From positions 1-50,246 of the forward strand of contig CAMDOH010000010.1 in the NCBI GenBank assembly GCA_945903605.1: 50,246 nucleotides of DNA, written 5' to 3'. Every line of letters starts with the position of its first letter. Position 1 is the first letter of the stretch. The notes beneath the pieces are model-generated. The model saw only the letters and a program-made list of their open reading frames with translations. It was not told the DNA's origin and searched no databases. Source of the stretch: Akkermansia muciniphila. Its GTDB lineage: Bacteria; Verrucomicrobiota; Verrucomicrobiia; Limisphaerales; UBA1100. The translations under genes were made by a program, and so were the position numbers. Below, piece by piece: positions 41,845 through 50,246 of the stretch.

Positions 41845-43116
41845 ATGAAAGGCAACGGACTTTCCTCACTGGGTCGGCGCACACAGTCCCCACCCATTTC
41901 GTGGTTGATGGCCGCGGCGCTCGAAACGCCGGGACTCATCTCACTCGCCGCTGGATTCACTGATAATCCTACGCTGCCCGTCCGCGAAACACGGGAACTG
42001 CTCCGCGGTTTGCTGAAATCCAATAGCCGTGGCCAACACGCATTGCAGTACGGCACCACGGCGGGAGATGCTGAACTGCGTCGCCTCACCGCGCAGCATT
42101 TGGCCGGGCAGGATGGTGTGCCAGTCAAATCCCGCACCCATGCGCCCGAACGGATGATGATCACGCACGGCTCGCAGCAGTTGCTGTATATCGTCACCGA
42201 AGTTCTGTGTGATGAGGGCGACATCGTGTTGGTGGAAGATCCGACTTACTTTGTTTTCCTCGGCATTCTGCAGAGTCACGGCCTGCATGGACGCGGCTTG
42301 CGAGTGGACCGCGACGGGATCGATCTGGCGCACCTGGCGGAAACGCTGGAGAGATTGAAGCGGGCGGGCGAATTGCCACGGCTGAAGGCGCTCTACATGG
42401 TGAGTCATTTCAGCAACCCAACGGGCATCACCACTGGCTATGATCGGAAAGCGGGCGCGCTGAAGTTGCTGCGCAAATATGAGAGCGCGGCAGGACATCC
42501 GATTTACCTGATCGAAGATGCGGCCTATCGCGAGTTGCGATTCGCCGGACCCGATGTGACTTCGGCACTGCTGGCCGATCCGCGCGGCGAACGCGTGATC
42601 TACGCCGGCACTTACAGCAAGCCCTTCGCCACAGGGGTGCGCATTGGATTTGGTCTTTTGCCAGAACCGGTGTTGACGGCGGCACTGCGCGTGAAGGGCA
42701 ATCACGATTTTGGCACGAGTCACTTTCTCCAACAGCTCATCGCACGCGCGATGGCCAGCGGCGCGTTTGCCGACCATCTGAGTGTGTTGCGGCGGCGTTA
42801 TGCGAGTAAGGCGGCGGCGATGGGCAAGGCGTTGCGAGCGCACATGCCCGGCGGCGTGGAATGGACCGAGCCGAACGGCGGACTTTATTATTGGGTGCGC
42901 GTGCCGGCCTCGGTGAAGGTGGACATGGATTCGGCATTGTTCCAGGCGGCGCTGCGTCACAAGGTCATCTATGTGCCGGGTAATTTGTGTTACACGCCAG
43001 ATCGGGCAGGAAAAATCCCCAACCACGAAATGCGCGTGAGCTTTGGCGGCGCGAGCATCGCCGACATCGCCAAAGGCGTCGCCCGACTCGGGAAAGCGCT
43101 CGACGAAGTGTTCTGA
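41845..43116 (+). CDS. PLP-dependent class I/II aminotransferase (LysN/2-aminoadipate type)
   Basis: 423 aa from the ATG at 41845. PLP is held by K259 in GTYSKPFATGVRIGF; N191 (SNPTG), D225 and Y228 (EDAAY) bind the cofactor and NHEMRVSF holds the carboxylate-binding Arg. Domain order and the YGTTAGDAELR opening resemble the MocR-type aminotransferase domain but without a GntR helix-turn-helix, as in 2-aminoadipate transaminase LysN. Amino donor not deducible. It follows the LarA-like gene by 28 bases. Confidence 0.92.
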   Translation: MKGNGLSSLGRRTQSPPISWLMAAALETPGLISLAAGFTDNPTLPVRETRELLRGLLKSNSRGQHALQYGTTAGDAELRRLTAQHLAGQDGVPVKSRTHAPERMMITHGSQQLLYIVTEVLCDEGDIVLVEDPTYFVFLGILQSHGLHGRGLRVDRDGIDLAHLAETLERLKRAGELPRLKALYMVSHFSNPTGITTGYDRKAGALKLLRKYESAAGHPIYLIEDAAYRELRFAGPDVTSALLADPRGERVIYAGTYSKPFATGVRIGFGLLPEPVLTAALRVKGNHDFGTSHFLQQLIARAMASGAFADHLSVLRRRYASKAAAMGKALRAHMPGGVEWTEPNGGLYYWVRVPASVKVDMDSALFQAALRHKVIYVPGNLCYTPDRAGKIPNHEMRVSFGGASIADIAKGVARLGKALDEVF

Positions 43117-43196
43117 ATCGTCCTGCAAAAGGGATCCGACTTGACCGGTTTACAACTGGTGGGGAGTGTCGCGGAACAACGCCCGTCTAAATCATC

Positions 43197-45545
43197 ATGA
43201 AACGAATCTTGTCTTCTTTGTTGTTATTCACGCTGTCGTTCTGGATCGCTGCGCCATCGGCGATGGGAGTGATCATCGTGATTGATCCCGGCCCGAACCC
43301 GATCATCATCGTGCCGCCGCGCCCGATTCCGCATCCGATTCCATGGCCGCGCCCGGTTCCGCAGCCGCACGTGTTTGCACCATTGGAAATCACATCTCTG
43401 CAAGGATCGGTGAAGATCAAGGATCAGGTGGCGGTGACCACGATCGATCAGGAATTCTACAACCCAAACCCGCGCCAGATGGAAGGCACATTCCTTTTTC
43501 CAATTCCGAAAGGAGCAGCGATCAGCAAGTTCACAATGGAGATTGGTGGCAAACCGGTGCAGGCGGAATTGCTCCCGGCTGACAAAGCCAAGAAAATCTA
43601 CGAGGACATCGTTCGCTCGATGAAGGATCCGGCGCTGCTCGAATACTCGGGCTTGGATGTGTTCAAGCTGCGCATATTCCCGATTGAACCCAATGGCCGC
43701 AAGCGCATCAGCCTCACCTACACGCAGGTGCTCAAGAACGATGCCGGTTTGGTGAGCTACCAGTATCCACTCAACACGGCCAAGTATTCTGCCAAGCCCA
43801 TCCCGAATGTCAGCTTCAAGGTGGAGATCGATTCCAAGCGCCCGATCAAATCCATCTATTCGCCTTCGCACAATGTGGAGGTCAAACGCGATGGAGCCAG
43901 CCGCGCGACTGTCGGATTCGAAGCGCGCGAAGCCAAGCCGGACGCGAACTTCCAACTCTATTTCTCGCCCGAGAAAAGCGATGTGGCCGTGAATCTCCTG
44001 ACGCATCGCACGGGCGACGGCGAGGGATTCTTCCTGTTGCTCGCTTCACCGGGTGTGGACGTGGCGGACAAACAGATCGTGCAGAAAGATGTCGTGTTCG
44101 TGATCGACACTTCCGGCTCGATGGCCGGCGCCAAACTCGAACAAGCCAAGAAGGCACTCGCGTTCTGTGTGGAAAATCTCAATGACAATGACCGGTTTGA
44201 GGTCATCCGTTTTGCCACCGAAGCGGAGACGCTTTTCGGCTCGCTCACCGAAGCGAAGAAAGCCAACCGGGACAAAGCGCGCGATCACGCGAAGGAACTC
44301 AAACCGATTGGCGGCACAGCCATCGACGACGCGTTGCGCAAAGCGCTGGGTTATCGGCCCGCCACTGGCGACCGGCCGTTCGTCGTAATTTTCCTCACCG
44401 ACGGACGCCCCACCGTGGGTGAAACGAATGAGGACAACATTCACGCCAACATCAAGAAAGTGGCGGCGAATTCGCGTATCTTCTGTTTCGGAATCGGGAC
44501 GGATGTGAATTCGCATCTGCTCGACAAGATTGCCGAGACGACGCGCGCGTTCACCCAATACGTCCTTCCTGAAGAGGATATTGAAGTGAAGGTCTCCACA
44601 TTTTTTACGAAGATCAAAGAGCCGGTCCTTGCCAATCCTTCGCTGAAATTCCCCGATGGAGTGAAGGTTTCCAAGCTGTATCCCAACCCGCTGCCGGACT
44701 TGTTCAAAGGCGAGGAATTAATTCTTACTGGACGCTACACCACCGGCTCCAAAGGCCACGTTCTTTTGGAAGGAACCGTCAACGGACAAAAGAAACAATA
44801 CGAGTACGCCGTCGAATTCCCCAATGCCAATGCGGAGAATGAATTCATCCCGCGACTTTGGGCCACGCGCCGAGTCGGGTACTTGCTCGATGAAATCCGG
44901 CTCCGAGGCGAGAGCAAGGAATTGAAGGATGAAGTGGCTGAACTGGCGCGCCAATTCGGCATTGTCACACCCTACACCGCTTATCTGATCCTCGAGGATG
45001 AAGCTCGGCGCAATGTTCCTGTCGCGATGCAGTCCTTCAAAGAACTTCAAGGCAACCGCGAATTTGTCGAAGCTCAAGCCGAAGAATTCCGCAGGTTCAA
45101 AAACGATCGTGGCGGCGAAAAAGGTGTTGGCGCAGCACGCTCCAGCATAGCGCTGAAGGACGCGAAAAATGCGACTGATGGAATTTATCAGGGCAATTTC
45201 GAGGCACTGGCCGCTGGCAAAGTTGCCGCCGCTCCTGGATTCGGTGGCGCCGCTGCTGGCACTCCGTTCAATGCTACTGAGAGGAAGCGCGCTGTTGAGT
45301 CATCCCGGTATTATCAACAGCAGATGCGCTGGAGCGCGGGCAAAAACTTCTGTCAGAATGGCGATCAGTGGATTGATTCAGAAGTCCACAAACAGAAAGC
45401 CGACGCACCGAGGGTTCGGATCCAATTCGGCACGCCGGCATATTTCAGCCTCATCACAAAGAATCCGGAATCGCGCCAATGGCTGGCCAATGGTCGCAAC
45501 GTCCAGTTTGTCCTCAAAGACACTGTCTACGAGGTCTACGAATAA
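43197..45545 (+). CDS. Exported VIT and von Willebrand A domain protein
   Basis: 782 aa. Signal peptide 1-24, then a Pro-rich stretch (PGPNPIIIVPPRPIPHPIPW). VIT domain about 60-190 (FYNPNPRQMEGTFLFPIP). vWA domain from about 298, MIDAS DTSGS at 304-308, GGTAID and FLTDGRP further on. The C-terminal third (about 560-780) includes ERKRAVESSRYYQQQMRW and is not recognised. Such proteins bind other proteins through a metal at the MIDAS site; in animals the pairing is in inter-alpha-trypsin inhibitor. Here it is likely a cell-surface or periplasmic binding protein. It precedes a cysteine-rich exported gene by 66 bases. Confidence 0.88.
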   Translation: MKRILSSLLLFTLSFWIAAPSAMGVIIVIDPGPNPIIIVPPRPIPHPIPWPRPVPQPHVFAPLEITSLQGSVKIKDQVAVTTIDQEFYNPNPRQMEGTFLFPIPKGAAISKFTMEIGGKPVQAELLPADKAKKIYEDIVRSMKDPALLEYSGLDVFKLRIFPIEPNGRKRISLTYTQVLKNDAGLVSYQYPLNTAKYSAKPIPNVSFKVEIDSKRPIKSIYSPSHNVEVKRDGASRATVGFEAREAKPDANFQLYFSPEKSDVAVNLLTHRTGDGEGFFLLLASPGVDVADKQIVQKDVVFVIDTSGSMAGAKLEQAKKALAFCVENLNDNDRFEVIRFATEAETLFGSLTEAKKANRDKARDHAKELKPIGGTAIDDALRKALGYRPATGDRPFVVIFLTDGRPTVGETNEDNIHANIKKVAANSRIFCFGIGTDVNSHLLDKIAETTRAFTQYVLPEEDIEVKVSTFFTKIKEPVLANPSLKFPDGVKVSKLYPNPLPDLFKGEELILTGRYTTGSKGHVLLEGTVNGQKKQYEYAVEFPNANAENEFIPRLWATRRVGYLLDEIRLRGESKELKDEVAELARQFGIVTPYTAYLILEDEARRNVPVAMQSFKELQGNREFVEAQAEEFRRFKNDRGGEKGVGAARSSIALKDAKNATDGIYQGNFEALAAGKVAAAPGFGGAAAGTPFNATERKRAVESSRYYQQQMRWSAGKNFCQNGDQWIDSEVHKQKADAPRVRIQFGTPAYFSLITKNPESRQWLANGRNVQFVLKDTVYEVYE

Positions 45546-45611
45546 CGGGCCAACTCGGGCTATTGACAAAATAGTTCGAACGGGCATTTTGCCATACAGC
45601 CAACTCCTTTT

Positions 45612-47162
45612 ATGAAAACAACCCTCATCGCGGCTATCGCCGCTTACATCGTACTACCCGCCAATGCAGCCATGTGTGCGAAGCACAAGGATGCCAACTT
45701 CATCACCGTCATCGGCAAATGCAGCACGGCTAACTGCGATGGATTCACAGCCAGCCGCGCGTTCAAATTCTGCAAGAGATGTTCCACAAAACAAAATGCC
45801 TGCGAAGCCTGTGGCGAGCTGCTTGCCAAAGTTCTCGCTGCCGTTCCAGCCGACAACTCCGCAGCAATCACCCAGCACGACGGCCATTTCGTGAACAATA
45901 CCTTTCGCACCAATGATGCTTCATTGTTCCTGCTCATCACCGAGATGGCGGATTTTGAAAAGGTGTTCGGCGTGGCTGCTGTCCAAGGCAAACCCAGAAA
46001 ATGGGTGAACACCCGAACATTTGAAAACAGCTCCGTGGCCGCCATCATCCGGCGCGGAAACTCGATTTGGACTTACAAGGTTCAGAAGGGCGAACTGCAG
46101 AACGGCACTCTCGCGCTGCACTTCAGCTCCGAGAAAACCCCACCCAATCCAGCCACTGAGTTTGCTTCGCCAATGATCGTTTCATTTGACCGCGCAGATG
46201 TCCAGAAAGTCGAGTTCATCGAGAATGGCAAAAGCGTCAATGTGATTGCGATTCCACAAATCGGCAAACCGTCTGGCCTCCCCGCTGACAAATCAGCCGA
46301 GATCGAGAAAACTAAAAAACGCATCGTAGAGATTGAGCAGCTCATGATTGTCGCGAAATTCACACCTGAAGGTTACGCCAAGATCACGGCCGAACTCGCC
46401 GGACTCAAAAAACAACTCGCCATACTGGAGGCCGAGGAAAAACCAAAGGACAAACCCGCTCCGCCGGTTTTCAAAGGGCCGAGCGGAAAGGCTTTTCCAG
46501 CGCATTGGGGTGAACCGCCGCGCATCCAAACGCGCGACCTGCGCCCGCTACCCGGCGGCTACGGCCAAGGCAGTGGCACATTGGCGAAATGGATTCAGAT
46601 GAACCTCGATAAAGACGCCGAGATAAAACCTGTCGAACCCAAAAAACCAGATGCCGCGCCAGAAGCCGCAGTCAACGACGACCATGGGAAAATGCTGACC
46701 AGCCACAAGGCTTGGCAGCAAATCAAAGCGAAGATCGATGGAAACTACAGCTACAAAGTTGCACGATACAGCCGGTTTGGCGGAGGCAATTCGACGGAGA
46801 TCATTGTGCGTGACAACAAGGTAGTGGAACGACGCTACCAATCCGCCAATGGATTGCCCGTGCCAGCCAAGCCCGCCGAAGATCCCAAACCCAATGGCGA
46901 GTCATGGATTGAAAAAGACAAGGACCTCGGCAAGCACAAGGAAGGTGCCGCACTGTTGACCCTCGATGAACTTTACCAAAAGGCCATCCAGATTGCGAAA
47001 CAGGAGCCGCCGGCATTTCACCGACTCTACACACGATTCGATGGACAGGGACTGCTGCTCGCCTGCCTTACGATGGACACACGCATCGCCGATGATGTCC
47101 CGCACAACGGCGTCAGCATCGCCAGCATCCAAACAGAGCCGGAATTGAAACCCAAGCCGTAA
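45612..47162 (+). CDS. Exported protein with a cysteine-rich zinc-ribbon-like N-terminus
   Basis: 516 aa, not recognised. Signal peptide 1-20 (cut after ANAA). Seven Cys follow in 46 residues: C22, C37, C42, then two CxxC pairs, C54/C57 and C64/C67, spaced like a zinc ribbon. A beta-rich part follows (about 75-215), a coiled coil (about 228-276) and a Pro-rich linker. The C-terminal domain (about 355-490) ends in NGVSIASIQTEPELKPKP. It may be co-transcribed with the VIT/vWA gene and could be its partner. No function can be assigned. Confidence 0.7.
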   Translation: MKTTLIAAIAAYIVLPANAAMCAKHKDANFITVIGKCSTANCDGFTASRAFKFCKRCSTKQNACEACGELLAKVLAAVPADNSAAITQHDGHFVNNTFRTNDASLFLLITEMADFEKVFGVAAVQGKPRKWVNTRTFENSSVAAIIRRGNSIWTYKVQKGELQNGTLALHFSSEKTPPNPATEFASPMIVSFDRADVQKVEFIENGKSVNVIAIPQIGKPSGLPADKSAEIEKTKKRIVEIEQLMIVAKFTPEGYAKITAELAGLKKQLAILEAEEKPKDKPAPPVFKGPSGKAFPAHWGEPPRIQTRDLRPLPGGYGQGSGTLAKWIQMNLDKDAEIKPVEPKKPDAAPEAAVNDDHGKMLTSHKAWQQIKAKIDGNYSYKVARYSRFGGGNSTEIIVRDNKVVERRYQSANGLPVPAKPAEDPKPNGESWIEKDKDLGKHKEGAALLTLDELYQKAIQIAKQEPPAFHRLYTRFDGQGLLLACLTMDTRIADDVPHNGVSIASIQTEPELKPKP

Positions 47163-47175
47163 CCGATCGAGTCTC

Positions 47176-48234
47176 TCAGAGGGTCCGGCTGCTTTTCCGT
47201 TTTGTGCGCGAAAGAATTTCCCGCGCCTCATCCAAAAACCGATCCACATCCGCTGGCTCCGTGTCCCAAGCGCACATCAGCCTGCAACCCGTCTGGCCGA
47301 TGAATCTGTAAAAGTGCCAGCCCGCAGCGTGCAATGCGCCAATCGCCGACTCGGGCAAATCCACAAACACCGCATTGGCCTGTCGCGGCAGCAGCACTTT
47401 CACTCCACACATCGACACCAGCCCCGCACGCAACCGCTCAGCCATTGTATTCGCGTGTTCCGCATGTCGCAGCCAGGCACCGTCGCACAACAACCCCATC
47501 CACGGTGCTGCGAGAAATCGCATCTTGCTCGCGAGCTGTCCCGCCTGCTTGCAGCGATAATCAAATTCGCGCGCCAACTCACGGTCAAAAAACACAACCG
47601 CCTCGCCCACGTGCGACCCCACTTTAGTCAGCCCGAAAGTCAACACGTCCACTCCCGCGCGCCAAGTCACCTCCGACGGTTTTACTCCGAGTGACGCCAC
47701 TGCATTCGCCAACCGCGCTCCGTCCATGTGCACTCGCAATCCGTGTCGCCTCGCCTCTTTCGTGATGGCCCTGATTTCGCGCGGTGAATACACCGTGCCC
47801 AACTCAGTCGATTGAGTCAGCGTCAGCGCGCGAGCCTTGGGCGCATGCAATTCGCGCCCGTGATTCACCGCAGCGGCGATGTCTTCCGGACGGATCTTCG
47901 CATCGTCGCCCGGCAGTAAAATCAGCTTGGCTCCACCCGAGAAAAATCCCGGCGCACCACACTCGTCCATTTCCGCATGCGCCCATTTCTGGCACAGCAC
48001 ACTGTGAAACGGCTCGCAGATATGCGCCAGCGCCAGCGCATTCGCCGCCGTTCCATTGAACAAAAAAAACACTTCGCAATCCGTGTCGAGCACCGCACGA
48101 ATCGCATCGGCTGCACGCGCCGTCCAAACATCATCACCATATCCGGGTGTATGACCGACATTCGCCTCCTCCAAAGCCGCCCATGCCTCCGGACAAATCC
48201 CTGCGTTGTTGTCGCTGGCGAAGTGGCGTTGCAT
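47176..48234 (-). CDS. Low-specificity threonine aldolase-like enzyme (beta-eliminating lyase fold)
   Basis: 352 aa. PLP lysine K204 in TFGLTKVGS; D171 and R174 in HMDGARLANA. NGTAANALAL at 60-69 binds the phosphate. The layout is that of low-specificity L-threonine aldolase and related lyases, which cleave beta-hydroxy amino acids to glycine and an aldehyde. It converges on the exported protein gene, with 13 bases between the stops, and is divergent from the gene at 48319. Confidence 0.9.
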   Translation of the reverse strand: MQRHFASDNNAGICPEAWAALEEANVGHTPGYGDDVWTARAADAIRAVLDTDCEVFFLFNGTAANALALAHICEPFHSVLCQKWAHAEMDECGAPGFFSGGAKLILLPGDDAKIRPEDIAAAVNHGRELHAPKARALTLTQSTELGTVYSPREIRAITKEARRHGLRVHMDGARLANAVASLGVKPSEVTWRAGVDVLTFGLTKVGSHVGEAVVFFDRELAREFDYRCKQAGQLASKMRFLAAPWMGLLCDGAWLRHAEHANTMAERLRAGLVSMCGVKVLLPRQANAVFVDLPESAIGALHAAGWHFYRFIGQTGCRLMCAWDTEPADVDRFLDEAREILSRTKRKSSRTL

Positions 48235-48318
48235 CCCCTGTTCTTGCCCGCTTTACGCCTTCATTTCAAGCGCGCGAAATATCTTGGTAATCCAACCCGC
48301 CTTGCCACAATCAAATTC

Positions 48319-50246
48319 ATGTTCAATCGTTACAGCATCTCATTCGCTTTTCTTGCCGTGGTGGCCTGTGCCGCGCTGGCATTGGCGGCAGAAGATCCTT
48401 TCGCCGCCGGGGTGCGCACGACGGAACCGCTCGCGCCCGCAGAGCAGCAGAAGACTTTCAAGCTGCCGCCGGGTTTTGAGATCCAGCTCATCGCCGCCGA
48501 GCCGGATTTGCGCAAGCCGATGAACATGGCCTTCGATGCCTCGGGCCGCCTGTGGATCACCGAATCGCGCGAGTATCCCTTCGCCGCCAAACCCGGCGAA
48601 CCCTCGCGTGACAGTATCCGAATCTTCTCTGACTTCGGCCCCAACGGTCGCGCCGGAAAGATGACCGTCTTCGCCGATGGGTTGAACATTCCCATCGGCC
48701 TGTATCCCTTCCGCTCGCCGTCGTCGCTCACCAACGCAGTCACGCGCGGCGCCAAACCCGCGCTCACGTGGAAGTGCATCGCGTGGAGTATTCCGAATAT
48801 CTGGCTGATGGAAGACACCGATGGCGACGGCAAGGCCGACAAGCGCGAGGTGCTCTTCGGCCCGCTCGGCTGGGAGAAGGACACGCACGGCAACCAAGCC
48901 AGCTTCCGGCGCGGTCTCGACGGCTGGATTTACGCGACGCATGGTTTTAACAACACGTCCACGTTCAAGGCGAAGGATGGATCGTCCATCACGATCAACT
49001 CGGGCAACACGTATCGCTTCCGTCCCGACGGCTCGCGCGTGGAACAGCACACGTGGGGACAGGTGAATCCGTTCGGCATGTGCATGGATCCGCTCGGCAA
49101 CTTTTACACCGCCGACTGCCACAGCTCGCCTATCTACCAGCTCGTTCGCGGCGGCTATTATCCGAGCTTCGGCAAACCGCATGATGGTCTCGGCTATGCG
49201 CCGACCGTCATCCAGCACAGCCACGGTTCCACGGCCATCGGCGGCATCGTCTATCTGAGCGACCCAGGTTGGCCCCCTGAGTTTCGCGACAACATTCTCG
49301 TCGGGAACGTCATGACCAGCCGCCTCAACCGCGACCAGATCACGTTCAACGGTTCGTCCCCGAAGGGAAAGGAGCTGGCCGATTTTCTTACCACCACCGA
49401 CCCGTGGTTTCGTCCGGTGGATTTGCAATACGGCCCTGATGGCGCGCTTTACATCGCCGATTTTTACAACCGCATCATCGGCCACTACGAAGTCCCGCTC
49501 ACGCATCCTGGCCGCGACCGCGAACGCGGCCGTCTCTGGCGCGTGGTGCATCGCAAAGACCAGCTCGCGCTGCCCAAAGGCTTCAACATCGTCACGGCCA
49601 GTTCCGATGAGCTCATCTCAAATCTGATGTCGAGAAATCCCACGCGCCATTCGCTGGCGATGAGTGAGCTTGAGCTGCGCGCTGATGCCAGAACGATCGA
49701 CACGCTCAAGCAAGCCGCGCGCGGTCTCTGGCATTTTCGCCAACGGGACGACCGCGACGGACTCATGACCGGCGCGCTTTGGGTTCTCCATCGCCGTGGC
49801 GTGTTGGACTCCGAAACGCTGCTGAACGCCGCCAGCGATCGCGACACCGCCGTGCGCGTCCACGCCCTGCGCATCCTCGCCGAGATTACCGTGTGGAAAC
49901 CCGCAGCAGCGCGTGCCGTGCTAGATGCCCTGCCCGCCGCCGATCCATTTGTGCAACGCGCCGCTGCTGAAGCGCTGGGGCTGCACCCCGACGCCGCTCA
50001 CGTTGCGCCGTTGCTGGCTGCGTTGCGCGCTGCACCCGCCGCCGATGCGCATCTGGTGTACGTGCTGCGCCGCGCACTCCGCGAGCAGTTCCGTGCGCCC
50101 GGCGCCTTTGCCAATCTGGGTGACAAACCGCTGCCCGAAGCCGAGGCCCGTGCCATCGCCGATGTCGCCGCCAGCGTCGCCACTCCCGATGCCGCGGCAT
50201 TTCTCTTCCGCCATATTCGCAGCGCCAACGAGCCCACCGAAACGCT
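48319..50246 (+). CDS. PVC-type membrane-bound dehydrogenase, N-terminal part (3' end outside window)
   Basis: The frame is open from the ATG at 48319 to the window end, 642 full codons, and continues beyond. Signal peptide 1-24 (cut near ALAAED). Residues 40-410 form a propeller-like domain of the kind found in large PVC dehydrogenases (FKLPPGFEIQLIAAEPDL, then DTDGDGKADKREVLFGP, HGNQASFRRGLDGW, and DLQYGPDGALYIADFYNR). From about 430 on the sequence looks like HEAT repeats (RNPTRHSLAMSEL and on). A C-terminal CxxCH haem domain is usual but lies outside the window. Such proteins probably oxidise sugars at the cell surface. Confidence 0.88.
   Translation, partial: MFNRYSISFAFLAVVACAALALAAEDPFAAGVRTTEPLAPAEQQKTFKLPPGFEIQLIAAEPDLRKPMNMAFDASGRLWITESREYPFAAKPGEPSRDSIRIFSDFGPNGRAGKMTVFADGLNIPIGLYPFRSPSSLTNAVTRGAKPALTWKCIAWSIPNIWLMEDTDGDGKADKREVLFGPLGWEKDTHGNQASFRRGLDGWIYATHGFNNTSTFKAKDGSSITINSGNTYRFRPDGSRVEQHTWGQVNPFGMCMDPLGNFYTADCHSSPIYQLVRGGYYPSFGKPHDGLGYAPTVIQHSHGSTAIGGIVYLSDPGWPPEFRDNILVGNVMTSRLNRDQITFNGSSPKGKELADFLTTTDPWFRPVDLQYGPDGALYIADFYNRIIGHYEVPLTHPGRDRERGRLWRVVHRKDQLALPKGFNIVTASSDELISNLMSRNPTRHSLAMSELELRADARTIDTLKQAARGLWHFRQRDDRDGLMTGALWVLHRRGVLDSETLLNAASDRDTAVRVHALRILAEITVWKPAAARAVLDALPAADPFVQRAAAEALGLHPDAAHVAPLLAALRAAPAADAHLVYVLRRALREQFRAPGAFANLGDKPLPEAEARAIADVAASVATPDAAAFLFRHIRSANEPTET

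Noticed and set aside
43144-43160. Inverted repeat ACCGGTT-TAC-AACTGGT before the VIT/vWA gene
   Set aside because: Seven pairs with one G-T wobble, no T-run and no clear promoter nearby; chance is likely.
45563-45568. Perfect TTGACA upstream of the cysteine-rich protein gene
   Set aside because: No acceptable -10 box follows at 16 to 19 bases, so a promoter cannot be supported.
1-50246. tRNA, rRNA, CRISPR, insertion sequence, prophage or defence-island signals
   Set aside because: No cloverleaf-like gap, direct-repeat array, transposase or phage gene was seen; gaps between genes are all under 160 bases.

Overview
The window reads as chromosomal DNA of a free-living Verrucomicrobiota bacterium, probably of the Pedosphaera/Limisphaera side of the phylum. 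The basis is family content, not a search. It has the small basic protein known from Verrucomicrobia and Chlamydiae (10145-10300), and secreted families abundant in the PVC group: a DUF1080 protein, ThuA-like protein, Tat-exported Gfo/Idh/MocA oxidoreductase, PSCyt1-type cytochrome and PVC-type dehydrogenase. It also carries Kdo/heptose genes expected of a Gram-negative outer membrane. Coding density is very high and no stretch over 300 bases lacks a gene. I see no tRNA, rRNA, CRISPR array, insertion sequence or prophage.

Layout. 1-2099: sugar isomerase end, DUF1080 protein and ThuA-like protein, with a strong terminator between the last two. 2155-7417: short RodZ-like protein, metallo-beta-lactamase-fold hydrolase, GYF_2/cyclic-nucleotide-binding protein, and an FtsK translocase with a complete class III adenylate cyclase domain in its linker. 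7525-9989: two membrane proteins, then rsfS and nadD. 10145-20304: a long plus-strand run with the small basic protein, an RluB-type pseudouridine synthase, envelope proteins (SH3, TPR/LysM), folD, an ABC exporter, two tail-anchored coiled-coil proteins and an O6-alkylguanine methyltransferase. 20301-25740: LOG-family protein, exported DMF-amidase-like protein and ileS. 25828-28761 (minus): cytochrome, DUF3500 protein and Gfo/Idh/MocA protein. 28822-32223 (minus): sdhCAB. 32347-40438 (minus): thiG, hldA, gmhB, kdsB, pyrG, folC and a prolyl oligopeptidase, almost all joined by ATGA overlaps. 40527-47162 (plus): LarA-like protein, aminotransferase, VIT/vWA protein and a cysteine-rich exported protein. 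The window ends with a threonine aldolase (minus) and the start of a PVC-type dehydrogenase (plus).

The most unusual locus is 3574-7417. One unbroken gene joins the septal DNA pump FtsK to a cyclase domain that keeps both metal aspartates, the adenine-selecting Lys and Asp, and the transition-state Asn and Arg. The next gene on the same strand encodes a protein with an intact cAMP-type phosphate-binding cassette and a GYF_2-like adaptor domain. Source and reader of a nucleotide signal therefore sit side by side with the chromosome-segregation motor. The inferred model is a cAMP signal tied to FtsK assembly or activity at the septum. The sequence shows the domains and residues; the signalling role is inference.

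Other gene groups make pathway sense. PyrG makes the CTP that KdsB uses to activate Kdo, next to the heptose enzymes HldA and GmhB. NadD and RsfS are translationally coupled. SdhC, SdhA and SdhB form a diheme-type succinate:quinone oxidoreductase.
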